From the NCBI RefSeq assembly GCF_000368825.1, contig NZ_KB849717.1, forward strand, positions 582,063 to 646,062: a stretch of 64,000 nt of DNA, written 5' to 3'. Source of the stretch: Acinetobacter ursingii DSM 16037 = CIP 107286 (GTDB taxonomy: Bacteria; Pseudomonadota; Gammaproteobacteria; Pseudomonadales; Moraxellaceae). This document shows positions 18,910 to 28,326 of the stretch, one piece after another (positions within the stretch are counted from its first letter, which is position 1; every line of letters begins with the position of its first letter). Position numbers and translations under genes: made by a program. The notes below the pieces were generated by a model that was not told where the DNA came from, ran no database searches, and worked only from the letters and a program-made list of their open reading frames with translations.

Positions 18910-21375
18910 TTAAGATTGGTTGATTTCTCTTAAACTTTGTAAAGGTGGAATATCACATAGATAACTGAGTCGATATCGTCCAATCAAGGCACAAATCAGC
19001 ATCATGGCAACAGGTAAAATCAGCCAGATTTCAGGATGCCATTGTAGAGCAATGTTCATTTTATAGCTGGCAATGGCACTGATAATTTCAGCGAAGAAAC
19101 AGGATACTACCCCTGCAATTAAACCGATAAATCCAATTTCCAAACTCAACATATGTTTAAGTTTTGACTTGGATAATCCAAAGGAACGCATCAATGCCAC
19201 TTCTCGACGGCGTTCATCCATGAGTAGATTCAAACACGCCACTAAGACTAAAATTCCAGACAGCCCAACCAATATTGCCAATACCGTAATCACTTGAACC
19301 AATACGCTGACCAGTCTTTTAATTTCATCCAGTATCAAACTGACATCAATAAAGACAGTGTTAGAAAAACGTTGAATCACCTGAATCAATTGCGTCTTAT
19401 CCTGTGGTGGAACATAAAAACTGCCTAAATAACTTCCTGCATTTTCATCCATGCTGTGCGGTGAAAAAATAAAGAAGAAATTCGGACTAAAGCTTTCCCA
19501 CTCTACACTTCGTAAGTTGATGACCCGCGCAGATAACGTCCCTTCTGGCAAATTAAATGTCAGCTTGTCTCCGACTTGTATGCCTAATTCTTCAGCCAGT
19601 TTAGCCTCAACTGAGACTTGATTGACCTGATTAAATAAAGGTTGACCTTGTGTAATGACATTGTCCTTTGGCAAGGTTTCTGCCTGAGTCAGATTCAGCT
19701 CACGACGTAAAGAATTATTGTGTTGAATCAAGTCGGCTGCAAAGGGCTGATCATTTTTGGCAACTAACCTTCCTCGAATATTGGGATATAAAGGCGTACT
19801 ATGCCAGCCATTTTTTTCAAGCTGTTGCTTAAACTCAGGCATATCAAAAGGCGGCAACCCATACACAAATTGATTTGGCGTTCCTTCTGGTAATTGTTGT
19901 TGCCAACGCTGCAATAGATCTGTGCGTAATACAGTTAATACAGTAATTAAACTCAAGCCCAAAGCCAGCGCCGTAATCTGTAAAGCCGTATGTGCAGGTG
20001 TCCGTATATATCCCGAAAACTGATTTTTGAGGCGCTTAAAGAATTTTAATAGGCTCCAGACAACCCCATATAGAATCGCGCTCAGTAAAAGTATCGCCGC
20101 CAGCATCAGACCACTCAGTTGAATATTTTCACTCAGCGCCATACTAAACACCGCTAAACTCAACACACCTGCTAAAAACATAAAAGCAAATGATCGTTTA
20201 GAACGTGTTTCCTGACGAATCACCCGAATTGGAGGCGTATTTAGTAACTCCCAGATACTCGGCAAGATAAATCCTGCCATCACTACGATACTGGTGAATA
20301 TCGCAATCGGTAATGGGCCGAACAAAAATGCAATCACTGAGAAACTTAACTCGAGTTGCGGAATCAACTGCAACATCAGTTGTAATAAGCCATAGCCAAG
20401 TCCCACGCCTAATAATGAGCCAATCAAGATTGATATGAGACTGACTACAGCCAATAATCCAAGATATGCCCAGACGATCTGTACACGAGTCGCCCCGAGA
20501 CAACGCATCAAGGCAATGTGATCCTGATTTTGTTGGACATAGCGCTGACTGGTTAAAGCAATGGCGATACCACACAGCAAAATCGTTAAAATATTGGCCA
20601 ACTGTAAAAACGTATCCAGATTTTCAATTGGTTTCATCAAACGTGTATTGCCTTGCGCAGCATTACGCAGCCTTAAGCTCGATTCTGGATCAGCCTCTGT
20701 ATCATCCTGAACATGATGTTGCGCTTTGAACTTTTTCTCAAAATTTTGAATATGTTCAGGCGTTCCAGCCATCAATAACCGATATTCAATCCGACTACCG
20801 ACTTGAATCGCATTGGTTTTGGCAATATCTGATTGGTTAATCATGACAGTGGGAGAAAATCCAGAAAAGCCCAATTCCTGATTGGAATCATGCTTAATCA
20901 CACCCGTAACTTTAAATGCACCATCTGCGATAAAGATCTGCTCACCCAACTTAACCTTAAGTAAATCCATCGCGCGTGGACTTAACCAGATTTCACCAGA
21001 GTTGATCTGCGTTGCTGGAGGTTCAATCTGTAATTTTCCACGTAACGGAAAGTGTGTATCAATTGCTTTAACATTGACCATGACAAATTGATCATTCGTT
21101 CGTGCCATTGAGCTAAAAACAGTGACATTAGATTGCTGAAAGTTTTCAGTAGTTGCTTGTTGCTTCCATGTATCTGCAATAGGTTCATTGTCAGAAAGCA
21201 CTAAATCGGCTGCTAACATTTCAGCAGCTTGTAGAGTCACAGCATTTTGGATCTGATCATTACTAAATTTAAGGGCAGTGGTTGCACTGATGGCAAGTGA
21301 CAAGGCAATGATGAGTAAATAAATACCGCCCGTCCGAAAGCTTTGGATAAATAAGGGTTTAAGCAATGCACTCAT
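18910..21375 (-). CDS. ABC transporter permease, FtsX-like (YbbP type)
   Basis: The 821 residues have an N-terminal transmembrane helix, a large periplasmic MacB-core-like region, and two FtsX-type membrane blocks, one around residues 265-480 and one at the C-terminus around 690-810. This duplicated layout matches E. coli YbbP. Its start overlaps the stop of the ATPase gene by 4 bases, so the two are translationally coupled. With tesA divergent next door, the order matches the ybbP-ybbA/tesA locus of enterobacteria. The transported substrate is not established. Confidence 0.88.
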   Translation of the reverse strand: MSALLKPLFIQSFRTGGIYLLIIALSLAISATTALKFSNDQIQNAVTLQAAEMLAADLVLSDNEPIADTWKQQATTENFQQSNVTVFSSMARTNDQFVMVNVKAIDTHFPLRGKLQIEPPATQINSGEIWLSPRAMDLLKVKLGEQIFIADGAFKVTGVIKHDSNQELGFSGFSPTVMINQSDIAKTNAIQVGSRIEYRLLMAGTPEHIQNFEKKFKAQHHVQDDTEADPESSLRLRNAAQGNTRLMKPIENLDTFLQLANILTILLCGIAIALTSQRYVQQNQDHIALMRCLGATRVQIVWAYLGLLAVVSLISILIGSLLGVGLGYGLLQLMLQLIPQLELSFSVIAFLFGPLPIAIFTSIVVMAGFILPSIWELLNTPPIRVIRQETRSKRSFAFMFLAGVLSLAVFSMALSENIQLSGLMLAAILLLSAILYGVVWSLLKFFKRLKNQFSGYIRTPAHTALQITALALGLSLITVLTVLRTDLLQRWQQQLPEGTPNQFVYGLPPFDMPEFKQQLEKNGWHSTPLYPNIRGRLVAKNDQPFAADLIQHNNSLRRELNLTQAETLPKDNVITQGQPLFNQVNQVSVEAKLAEELGIQVGDKLTFNLPEGTLSARVINLRSVEWESFSPNFFFIFSPHSMDENAGSYLGSFYVPPQDKTQLIQVIQRFSNTVFIDVSLILDEIKRLVSVLVQVITVLAILVGLSGILVLVACLNLLMDERRREVALMRSFGLSKSKLKHMLSLEIGFIGLIAGVVSCFFAEIISAIASYKMNIALQWHPEIWLILPVAMMLICALIGRYRLSYLCDIPPLQSLREINQS

Positions 21376-22118
21376 GTCCCATCCTCCATCTGATCAACTG
21401 GATGAGAGGATTCTTGGGCAGAGACTTGATCTTCAAATAATTTACCATCGATCAGTTGTAAGCGACGCTGACACATTGCTGCCAGCTTGGCATCATGCGT
21501 GACCAAAATCAGTGTCGTGCCTAATTCACGATTCAGTTCAAATAACAGGCTCTCAATGTCTTGTGCAGTTTGACCATCCAGATTTCCTGTCGGTTCATCG
21601 GCAAAAATAATTTTAGGTGATGCAATCAAAGCACGTGCAATGGCTACACGTTGCTGCTCACCACCTGATAAGACTTTAGGGGTTTGTAGCGCTTGGCGCT
21701 CTAATCCTACTCGTTTTAACCAAGACAAGGCTTTTTCTTCAGCCTGCTGATAATCAAACTTTGGCTGCAAACGTAAAGGCAGCATCACATTTTCCAGCGC
21801 ACTCAAATGTGGTAACAGTTGAAAAGACTGAAATACAAAACCGATATTTTCCAGACGAACTTTTGCTCTTGCTTCTTCACTCAGTTGATGTACGGCTTGC
21901 TCACAAACCCATACCTCGCCTGAACTCGGCTGATCCAATGTTGCCAATATCCCTAAAAGAGTGGATTTTCCTGACCCCGAACGCCCAGTAATTGCAACTT
22001 GCTCACCTGCATAAATATCGAGATTGATATCATTTAAAATAGTTAATATTTTGTTATTAAATTGAATGGATTGTGTCAGTTGGTGGGCAGAAATAATCGG
22101 TTGTGGCATGATGGTCAT
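21372..22118 (-). CDS. ABC transporter ATP-binding protein (YbbA/LolD type)
   Basis: The 248-residue ATPase has Walker A GRSGSGKS near 44, the Q-loop [12 protein letters not shown] near 94, signature [15 protein letters not shown] near 144, Walker [14 protein letters not shown] near 167 and the H-loop LVTHD near 200. It is the cytoplasmic motor for the permease whose gene overlaps its stop codon. The family is the MacB/LolD subgroup. The start may be at 22118 or at an ATG nine bases later. It is divergent from tesA across 36 bases. Confidence 0.93.
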   Translation of the reverse strand: MTIMPQPIISAHQLTQSIQFNNKILTILNDINLDIYAGEQVAITGRSGSGKSTLLGILATLDQPSSGEVWVCEQAVHQLSEEARAKVRLENIGFVFQSFQLLPHLSALENVMLPLRLQPKFDYQQAEEKALSWLKRVGLERQALQTPKVLSGGEQQRVAIARALIASPKIIFADEPTGNLDGQTAQDIESLLFELNRELGTTLILVTHDAKLAAMCQRRLQLIDGKLFEDQVSAQESSHPVDQMEDGT

Positions 22119-22154
22119 TATCCTGTCTGATGCAATGATCGGTCATTTTTTAAT

Positions 22155-22790
22155 ATGCAAATTTTAAAACACTTGTTCAAACCCAAAACTGTAAAATACT
22201 ACATGGTTGCTACGCTCTGTCTGATCCCTTTTGCCGTAGATGCAAAAACCATTCTGATTGTGGGAGATAGCATCAGTGCAGGTTATGGAATCAATCCTGA
22301 ACAAGGCTGGGTTCAATTATTGCAAAAACGTCTTGACCAACAGTATCCGAAACAGCATAAAGTGGTCAATGCAAGTGTAAGTGGTGAAACCACCAGCGGT
22401 GCGCTGGCCCGAATGCCAAAACTACTACAAAGCTATAAACCTGATGTGGTCGTCATCGAGTTGGGTGGTAATGATGCATTACGCGGTCAACCACCTCAAA
22501 TGATCCAAAAAAATTTGGGACAACTGGTACAACAGAGTCAGCAAGCCAAAGCGAAAGTATTATTATTTGGTATGAAAATTCCGCCTAACTATGGCACGGC
22601 TTATAGCCAAGCCTTTGAAAATAACTATAAAGTGATCAGTCAACAATACAAAATCAAACTACTGCCTTTCTTTATGCAAGGCATCGCGGGACATAAAGAT
22701 CTGATGCAAAATGACCAGATTCACCCGAATGCCAAATCACAAAGTATTTTATTGAATAATGCCTATCCATATATTAAAGGCGCGTTATAA
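22155..22790 (+). CDS. tesA: Periplasmic GDSL esterase / thioesterase I
   Basis: TesA-type multifunctional esterase, lysophospholipase and thioesterase of the periplasm. The 211 residues begin with a signal peptide (about 1-30, ending FAVDA). The SGNH motifs follow: block I IVGDSISAGYG with the nucleophile serine near 39, block III ELGGNDALRGQPP near 97, and the C-terminal DQIHPNAKSQ with the catalytic Asp and His. Its position divergent from a ybbA-like gene supports the name. The stop codon lies in the arm of a perfect palindrome. Confidence 0.92.
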   Translation: MQILKHLFKPKTVKYYMVATLCLIPFAVDAKTILIVGDSISAGYGINPEQGWVQLLQKRLDQQYPKQHKVVNASVSGETTSGALARMPKLLQSYKPDVVVIELGGNDALRGQPPQMIQKNLGQLVQQSQQAKAKVLLFGMKIPPNYGTAYSQAFENNYKVISQQYKIKLLPFFMQGIAGHKDLMQNDQIHPNAKSQSILLNNAYPYIKGAL

Positions 22791-22800
22791 CGCGCCTTTA
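22775..22800. terminator. Perfect 26-bp palindrome between tesA and can
   Basis: TAAAGGCGCGTTA is followed immediately by its exact reverse complement, centred at 22787/22788 and containing the tesA TAA. T tracts are short, so termination efficiency is uncertain, but the convergent position fits a shared terminator. Confidence 0.7.
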
Positions 22801-22826
22801 ATCAGATCTTTCGTTTACACAAAGAA

Positions 22827-23456
22827 TCAAAAATCAAAAAAAGTCACTTCGCCTGTTTCTAAAGAATATTCTGCACCGACCACAATCATTTTGCCCTTTT
22901 CAATCAAATGTTCAAGTACCGCAGAACCGTGACGTAGCTGATTCACAGAAGCAAACACATTTGAACGGACAGCATGCATACATAATTTTGCATGATCATG
23001 TTTCAAGTCAGTTTGTAGCAAAATTTCCACAGAAGGACGAACTCGATTGACAATTGACATTAAGTTGTCAGACGGCGGATGATCTGGATTCATCAAAGTA
23101 TCAACTGTTGCTTGAATCGCGCCACAATGACTATGTCCCAATACCACAACCACAGCACAATCATAACGCTCGGCTGCGAACTCAACACTTCCAACCTGTG
23201 AAGGCGCAACGATATTGCCTGCCACACGGATCACAAACAGATCGCCAAGCCCCTGATCAAATACAATTTCAGCAGGCACACGCGAATCAGAACATCCCAA
23301 AATAATGGCAAACGGATTTTGGTCTTGAGCCATATCGGTACGTTCTTGATGCGATAATAATTTGCGGTGAGTCACTTCACCTGTCGCAAATCTCTTATTA
23401 CCAGCTTTAAGACGTTCAAGCGCTTCCTGAGCAGTGATCATTTGTTTTGCCATCAA
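22827..23456 (-). CDS. can: Beta-class carbonic anhydrase
   Basis: The enzyme interconverts carbon dioxide and bicarbonate in the cytoplasm. The 209 residues carry the zinc ligands and dyad of the beta class: Cys55, Asp57 and Arg59 in GCSDSRVPAE, then His108 and Cys111 in GHSHCGAI. The C-terminus VVGAEYSLETGEVTFFDF is also typical. The start is MMAKQ or the second Met three bases later. It is divergent from the lipase-like gene across 309 bases. Confidence 0.95.
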   Translation of the reverse strand: MMAKQMITAQEALERLKAGNKRFATGEVTHRKLLSHQERTDMAQDQNPFAIILGCSDSRVPAEIVFDQGLGDLFVIRVAGNIVAPSQVGSVEFAAERYDCAVVVVLGHSHCGAIQATVDTLMNPDHPPSDNLMSIVNRVRPSVEILLQTDLKHDHAKLCMHAVRSNVFASVNQLRHGSAVLEHLIEKGKMIVVGAEYSLETGEVTFFDF

Positions 23457-23765
23457 ATAATGAGTTCAAAATAGTGTAATAAGCTAGACTGTGAAAGTCA
23501 CTGACAAAAACTAAACTATGACAATCTTTCTCCATTTTGATATTTTTTTAATCAATTTTTGATAATCACTTGTTGTCTATAAATTTATTTACATTTTATT
23601 CCTACAATAATACGACCTATTTATCACTTTTTGAGTCTGAGCAGATGACCAAATTGACTATAATTCTTCTATATTTTTTTTAGCAGCAAATGACGATGAT
23701 TTTGTCTTTATTTCATAATATAAAGACTCAAAAATAGCGTCAGCAACTTTCAAGGATGAAGTTTA
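23457..23765. other. Intergenic region between can and the lipase-like gene
   Basis: This 309-base AT-rich gap must hold both divergent promoters. The only structure I see is an 8-bp inverted repeat GTCTTTAT/ATAAAGAC (23704-23711 and 23720-23727), about 40 bases before the hydrolase ATG, which could be an operator. I see no RNA gene. Confidence 0.3.
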
Positions 23766-24812
23766 ATGACTTTCCGTGTTCCTCAAATCAACTTTTCGTA
23801 CATATTGGCATGTGCTTTTTGTATATGTATCGGACTATTTGGGGGAAGTTTACAGATCGCTCATGCCGCAGACTGTCATTTTAATTTACACGATGAACTA
23901 CAACAGCAACGTAATTGGGCAGGCTTAAAAACCAAAACGCTCAAAGTAGATGATATTACATGGGTCTATAGCGAAGGTGGTGCATCAAATAAACCAACGA
24001 TTTTATTGATTCATGGTTTAGCAGGCAGCCGTGATAACTGGAATTCAATTGCCAAAGTATTAACCCCTTATTATCACGTAATCATTCCTGATCTGCCTAT
24101 GGCGGGCGATACCATTGTTCCAAAGGATTTTGATTTATCTGTACCCAATGTCACTGAAAAACTTCGACGTTTTACCGAAGCTGCACATGTGTCTAATCAA
24201 ATTAATATTGTGGGGCATTCAGTTGGTGGAGCGATCGCGATGCTCTATGCATCACAATATGCGTTTGACACACAAAGTCTATTTCTCATCAGCAGTGCGG
24301 GGGTTTATCATTCCGCCAATACCATTTACTTGAAAGATCCAACTTATCTCAAACAATTGATTGTTTCCAAGAAGGGCGATCTGAATTATGTGCTGAATCA
24401 AGTCATGTATCATCAGCCATTTTTGTCCAATGATTATAAAAATGCGATGGAACAAAATTTAATCACCCATGCGCAGGAAACCAGTAAAATTGTCGATCAA
24501 TTGGTAGCACTTAAACGTCTATATACACCAGATACATTTTCAGTTTTAGCTCGCTCGATTGAAGCGCCCACCTTAATTTTATGGGGTGCAGACGATAAAA
24601 TTGTCAATGTTGAAGCCGCGGGTGAATTAAAGAAAATGTTGAAACGTGCCGAAGCACCGATTATTTTAAATCATGTCGGACATATGCCGATACTGGAAGC
24701 GGATCAATTGGTTATTCAATACTACTTGCCTTTTTTGGAAAAAACCCAAAAACAGAAAAATCCACTAACCGACCCTTTGGTGTCCCTAGGTAGACATTCA
24801 GTTTCCGATTAA
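23766..24812 (+). CDS. Exported alpha/beta hydrolase (lipase-like)
   Basis: The 348 residues begin with a signal peptide ending IAHA|A near residue 35. The alpha/beta hydrolase core has an HGLAG oxyanion motif (83-87), the nucleophile elbow GHSVGG with Ser152, an acid in LILWGADDKIV, and His in NHVGHMP. It resembles the Moraxella lipase-3-like family, so esterase or lipase activity outside the cytoplasm is likely, but the substrate is unknown. There is no lipobox. An imperfect palindromic repeat follows the gene. Confidence 0.85.
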   Translation: MTFRVPQINFSYILACAFCICIGLFGGSLQIAHAADCHFNLHDELQQQRNWAGLKTKTLKVDDITWVYSEGGASNKPTILLIHGLAGSRDNWNSIAKVLTPYYHVIIPDLPMAGDTIVPKDFDLSVPNVTEKLRRFTEAAHVSNQINIVGHSVGGAIAMLYASQYAFDTQSLFLISSAGVYHSANTIYLKDPTYLKQLIVSKKGDLNYVLNQVMYHQPFLSNDYKNAMEQNLITHAQETSKIVDQLVALKRLYTPDTFSVLARSIEAPTLILWGADDKIVNVEAAGELKKMLKRAEAPIILNHVGHMPILEADQLVIQYYLPFLEKTQKQKNPLTDPLVSLGRHSVSD

Positions 24813-24829
24813 AACAACAGATGAATCAC

Positions 24830-24908
24830 TAGACTTGTTTCATCATTGTTTAAACCCTCTTTATTTTTCTCACTAGGGGAGAAAAAAGGGAGTTATGAAA
24901 AAAGTCTA
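24830..24908. repeat. Dispersed palindromic repeat, copy A
   Basis: About 79 bases. The left arm begins TAGACTTGTTTCAT and continues through a TTGTTTAAAC segment to TTTTTCTC. The right arm starts GGGGAGAAAAAAGGGAG and ends ATGAAAAAAGTCTA, the near reverse complement of the left, but lacking the TTGTTTAAAC part. It sits in the gap between the lipase-like gene and the 331-aa gene. Confidence 0.8.
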
Positions 24909-24988
24909 CTACACATTAAAAGTTAAACATGCAGAGATGATTTTTAAAGTAAAGTGTTTAAAACTCAGACATTCAATTTAGAGATATT

Positions 24989-25984
24989 ATGAGCAACCCG
25001 ATCATTGACCAATTGATAGAAGCACAGCTTGATTTTCTGGATCAGGAGTTTTCTCAAAAAACGACGATTCAGTCTGAGTTTTCTGAATTTTATCATTGGT
25101 TTAGAAAGCAACAATTAAAAGATTTATGGTCATTTGAACAAATTTATCATTTGATTCAAACGCAAATTTTAGATACTGCTGCAAGTCCCTTTTTAATCGA
25201 GCAAATTACCGAACATATTCGTTTTGCCTTGATTCATCCAAGCAATGATCAGACAACGATTGAAGATATTATCCCTGTGGTAACGATTGACCATATCGCC
25301 CAATATGTAGCCAGTAAAAGCGAACACCGTAAAGCACTGATTAAACGCATTACCAATAATCCTGCATTTTCAACCATGGTGACGCAGCTCATCCAACATT
25401 CCATTCAGGATTATCTGGATAATTCCCTCATGAATAAAAAAGTTCCCGGTGTTGGACGTTTTATGAAAATGGGAAAATCTGTACTTGAATCTGTAACCGA
25501 CTCCAATCTGGATGACACAGTCGCTAATTATTTACAAAAGAACATTATTAAGTTAAGTCAGCTGAGTGAAACTGTACTAAATCAGCATTTTAATGATGAA
25601 AAGCTTTATCAATTTCAGGCCAATTTATGGCACAAGATCAAAAAATTACCTGTAAATGTTGTGCGTAATTATATTGAAGTCAATGACTTGCCTAAAACTG
25701 TGGGAATGGGTCATGAAATCTGGGAACACATCCGCCAGACCGATTATTTAAAACAACAAGTGCATGATGGTGTCTATGCATGGTATGCACGTAATCAGGA
25801 ACGTTCTTTTGATTTGTTGTTACGCGATATAAATATCAATGAAGAGTTAATTCAAAACCAACTGACTGAATTATTAACCCCCATTATTCAGGAAATGGTT
25901 CAATCCAAACATTTGCGTGAACGTGCACGACATTATCTGGAAAAGTTTTATTATTCTGAACAGGTTAAAAATATTCTTAAATGA
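24989..25984 (+). CDS. Uncharacterised 331-aa protein
   Basis: I do not recognise the family. The 331 residues are predicted soluble, helix-rich and without a signal peptide or membrane segment. The middle has a glycine-containing GVGRFMKMGKSVLESVTDSN stretch (about 155-174), and the C-terminal third is rich in charged helices (SKHLRERARHYLEKFYYSEQ). The gene stands alone between a palindromic repeat and a strong terminator. The tone of the sequence is like the neighbouring core genes, so recent transfer is not suggested. Confidence 0.75.
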   Translation: MSNPIIDQLIEAQLDFLDQEFSQKTTIQSEFSEFYHWFRKQQLKDLWSFEQIYHLIQTQILDTAASPFLIEQITEHIRFALIHPSNDQTTIEDIIPVVTIDHIAQYVASKSEHRKALIKRITNNPAFSTMVTQLIQHSIQDYLDNSLMNKKVPGVGRFMKMGKSVLESVTDSNLDDTVANYLQKNIIKLSQLSETVLNQHFNDEKLYQFQANLWHKIKKLPVNVVRNYIEVNDLPKTVGMGHEIWEHIRQTDYLKQQVHDGVYAWYARNQERSFDLLLRDININEELIQNQLTELLTPIIQEMVQSKHLRERARHYLEKFYYSEQVKNILK

Positions 25985-25991
25985 TTGATCT

Positions 25992-26015
25992 AAAAAGCCG
26001 CTGATGCGGCTTTTT
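25992..26015. terminator. Bidirectional terminator
   Basis: The perfect 10-bp stem AAAAAGCCGC/GCGGCTTTTT (25992-26001 and 26006-26015) with a TGAT loop can serve the 331-aa gene and the convergent TonB receptor gene. Confidence 0.9.
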
Positions 26016-26046
26016 AGGTGGTTATGACAAGATTGGGATGCAATGA

Positions 26047-28116
26047 TTAGAAGTTGGCTACGAAACTAATGCCATAACGACGACCATCAAGCAACTGGTC
26101 ACCATCAGCATTTTCTGCTTTTTCATTTAACAGGTTATATACACCAAATTTACCTTTCAAATTTGAGGTAAATTGATAGTTAAAACCAACATCTAAAAAC
26201 TCATAGCCAGGATTTGGATTAGACATTGATGTACGGCTTAAATAAGCAGAAGTTTCGCCGCGATAATGCAAACGTGACCAGATATTTAAAGCATCATTAA
26301 TGTCGTAATCAACTGTAATGTTAAACATATGTTCAGGCATTTCGTTTAAAGGACGACCTTTAAATTCACCCGATTTAATTTCTGTATCTGTGAAAGTATA
26401 ATTTGCACTTACAGTCATATACTCGTTCACATCTGATTCTACAGTTGCTTCGATCCCTTTAAGTTCCGCTTTATCAACATTGATACGGTCACTAATAAAA
26501 TAGAATGGTATCGCACCTTCGGCACATTTCCATGCGGCAACATTATTTCGGTTGGTTGTAGAGCCATCTGTATCTGTTTCACAGGTACGAACTTCGGTAA
26601 TTTTATCTTTAAACTGAGTGATATACCCTGTTAGTGATGCTCGAAGATAATCATTTTTCCAGTTAATCCCAAGTTCGGAAGATACACTGCTTTCTGGATC
26701 AAGCTCTGGATTGGCACGAATGATACCGCGTCCTGTAGGTGTTGGAGAACCACCACCACCTGTGACGCTATAGAAACCTTCCGTTGCTGAACGAATGTCA
26801 GGTTGTTTATATCCCGTGGAAACGCCACCTTTTAATGTTAAGTTATCATTGAAGCTATACACACCATATAGGCGCGGTGAAAGATTTCCTTTGTAGTTTT
26901 CATCATAATCATAACGTAAACCACCTGTGAGATTAAAACGATCGGTCATACTCCAAGTATCTTCCAAAAATACAGCAGCAGACCAGCGCGTCAGTTCACT
27001 AAAAGTTGGAATGTTTGGATTACGGTTAGTCGCTTTGTCATTTAATGATTCATCTTTATAGTAAGCACCAAAAGATAAAACATGATCGGCTAAAGTCCAG
27101 TTCCATTGGTTATTGAACGTCCAAGTCTCTAGTTCTATACCTTTAGTGTCTAACGTAGTATTTTCACGGTCAGGATTTTTAGAATTTTCGTACTGTAAAT
27201 ACGTTGTGCTATTCAGGCTGTCTGTGTAACGCCCATTATGTGTAATCGAATAAACATCGCGATAATTACGTGAAGATGAATCAGCTGCATTGGCTACAGC
27301 TTCCACTGTTTTTCCGACCGTCGATTTACTTTCTTGTTTAACAAAATTGGCATCTAAAGCAAGGTCATGATGATCATTTATCAAATAGGTTAAACGTGTA
27401 TTTAAACTTTCTCGTTCATTACCACGAAAACCACCGACATATTGGTCTTCTTCACGCTCTTGTTTATTAACATTGAGTTGTAAACCTAATTTATTTGGAA
27501 TAAGTGGTCCTGCAAGATAAACCGATCCATTTTTAATATCTCCAGCATCGCCTTGATCCTGAATGACCGTACCTAACTCAACTGTACCTGTCCACTCATC
27601 ACTTACTTTTTTAGTAATGATATTGATGACACCACCCATGGCATCCGTACCATATAACGTTGACGCAGGTCCCCGAATAATTTCGATACGTTCAATTGCC
27701 GCTATTGGTGGCAAGATATTTTTTTCAAATCCGTTATCATCCCCATTAGGGTTTACATCTTTAGAATATTGACGTTTACCATCGACCAAAAATAGCGTGT
27801 AGTTTGATGACATACCACGGATACTGACCGTCTGAGCAGAACCTGAACCTGAAATGACCACCCCTGGCGTATTTCTAAGCACATCAGTTATATCGTTATA
27901 TTCACGTTTATCCAGCTCTTCACGGCTAATGACGGTCATAGATGCAGGTGCTTTAGAGACGTCCTGTTCGTAACCTGTAGCAGTAACAACGATGGTCTCA
28001 AGTTTTACCTGTTCCGTCGGTTTGTTACTGATCGCACCATCTTGATTAATTTCAGTATTTGCAATAGCAGACATACTTGACAAAACTGATGCCGCTAAAA
28101 GTGAACGCCGAATCAT
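26047..28116 (-). CDS. TonB-dependent outer-membrane receptor (first of tandem pair)
   Basis: The 689 residues have a signal peptide, a TonB-box-like region (LETIVVTATG near 39), a plug domain (RGMSSNYTLFLVDGKRQ near 99, GTDAMGGVINIITKK near 155) and a beta-barrel ending in a terminal phenylalanine (SFVANF). This is the CirA/FepA architecture, suggesting uptake of a ferric siderophore or catechol. The ligand is not determinable. It is the downstream member of a tandem pair with the 716-aa receptor, separated by a terminator and a Fur-like site, so it is likely iron-repressed on its own promoter. Confidence 0.92.
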   Translation of the reverse strand: MIRRSLLAASVLSSMSAIANTEINQDGAISNKPTEQVKLETIVVTATGYEQDVSKAPASMTVISREELDKREYNDITDVLRNTPGVVISGSGSAQTVSIRGMSSNYTLFLVDGKRQYSKDVNPNGDDNGFEKNILPPIAAIERIEIIRGPASTLYGTDAMGGVINIITKKVSDEWTGTVELGTVIQDQGDAGDIKNGSVYLAGPLIPNKLGLQLNVNKQEREEDQYVGGFRGNERESLNTRLTYLINDHHDLALDANFVKQESKSTVGKTVEAVANAADSSSRNYRDVYSITHNGRYTDSLNSTTYLQYENSKNPDRENTTLDTKGIELETWTFNNQWNWTLADHVLSFGAYYKDESLNDKATNRNPNIPTFSELTRWSAAVFLEDTWSMTDRFNLTGGLRYDYDENYKGNLSPRLYGVYSFNDNLTLKGGVSTGYKQPDIRSATEGFYSVTGGGGSPTPTGRGIIRANPELDPESSVSSELGINWKNDYLRASLTGYITQFKDKITEVRTCETDTDGSTTNRNNVAAWKCAEGAIPFYFISDRINVDKAELKGIEATVESDVNEYMTVSANYTFTDTEIKSGEFKGRPLNEMPEHMFNITVDYDINDALNIWSRLHYRGETSAYLSRTSMSNPNPGYEFLDVGFNYQFTSNLKGKFGVYNLLNEKAENADGDQLLDGRRYGISFVANF

Positions 28117-28205
28117 TTCCCACCCCTTATGATTTCTTAAAAACTTAAAATAAGCTTAAAACTCGCAGGCATTTTAGCAAACAAATTGTAAAATTCAATA
28201 AAAAC

Positions 28206-28224
28206 GAGAATTATTATTATTAAT
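28206..28224 (-). promoter_or_regulatory. Candidate Fur box upstream of the 689-aa receptor
   Basis: On the minus strand this 19-base site matches the classical GATAATGATAATCATTATC box at 14 of 19 positions by hand count. It lies 90 bases upstream of the start codon. Confidence 0.5.
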
Positions 28225-28275
28225 GATTTAACCAACAATCAAATTATTTAGGAAATTTTAATAATAAATTTTAGG

Positions 28276-28302
28276 TAAAAAAAGACGCACGAGGCGTCTT
28301 TT
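28276..28302 (-). terminator. Terminator of the 716-aa receptor gene
   Basis: AAAGACGC (28281-28288) pairs with GCGTCTTT (28294-28301), followed on the minus strand by seven T residues. Confidence 0.88.
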
Positions 28303-28326
28303 AAGATTCTTAGATTAAATTAATTC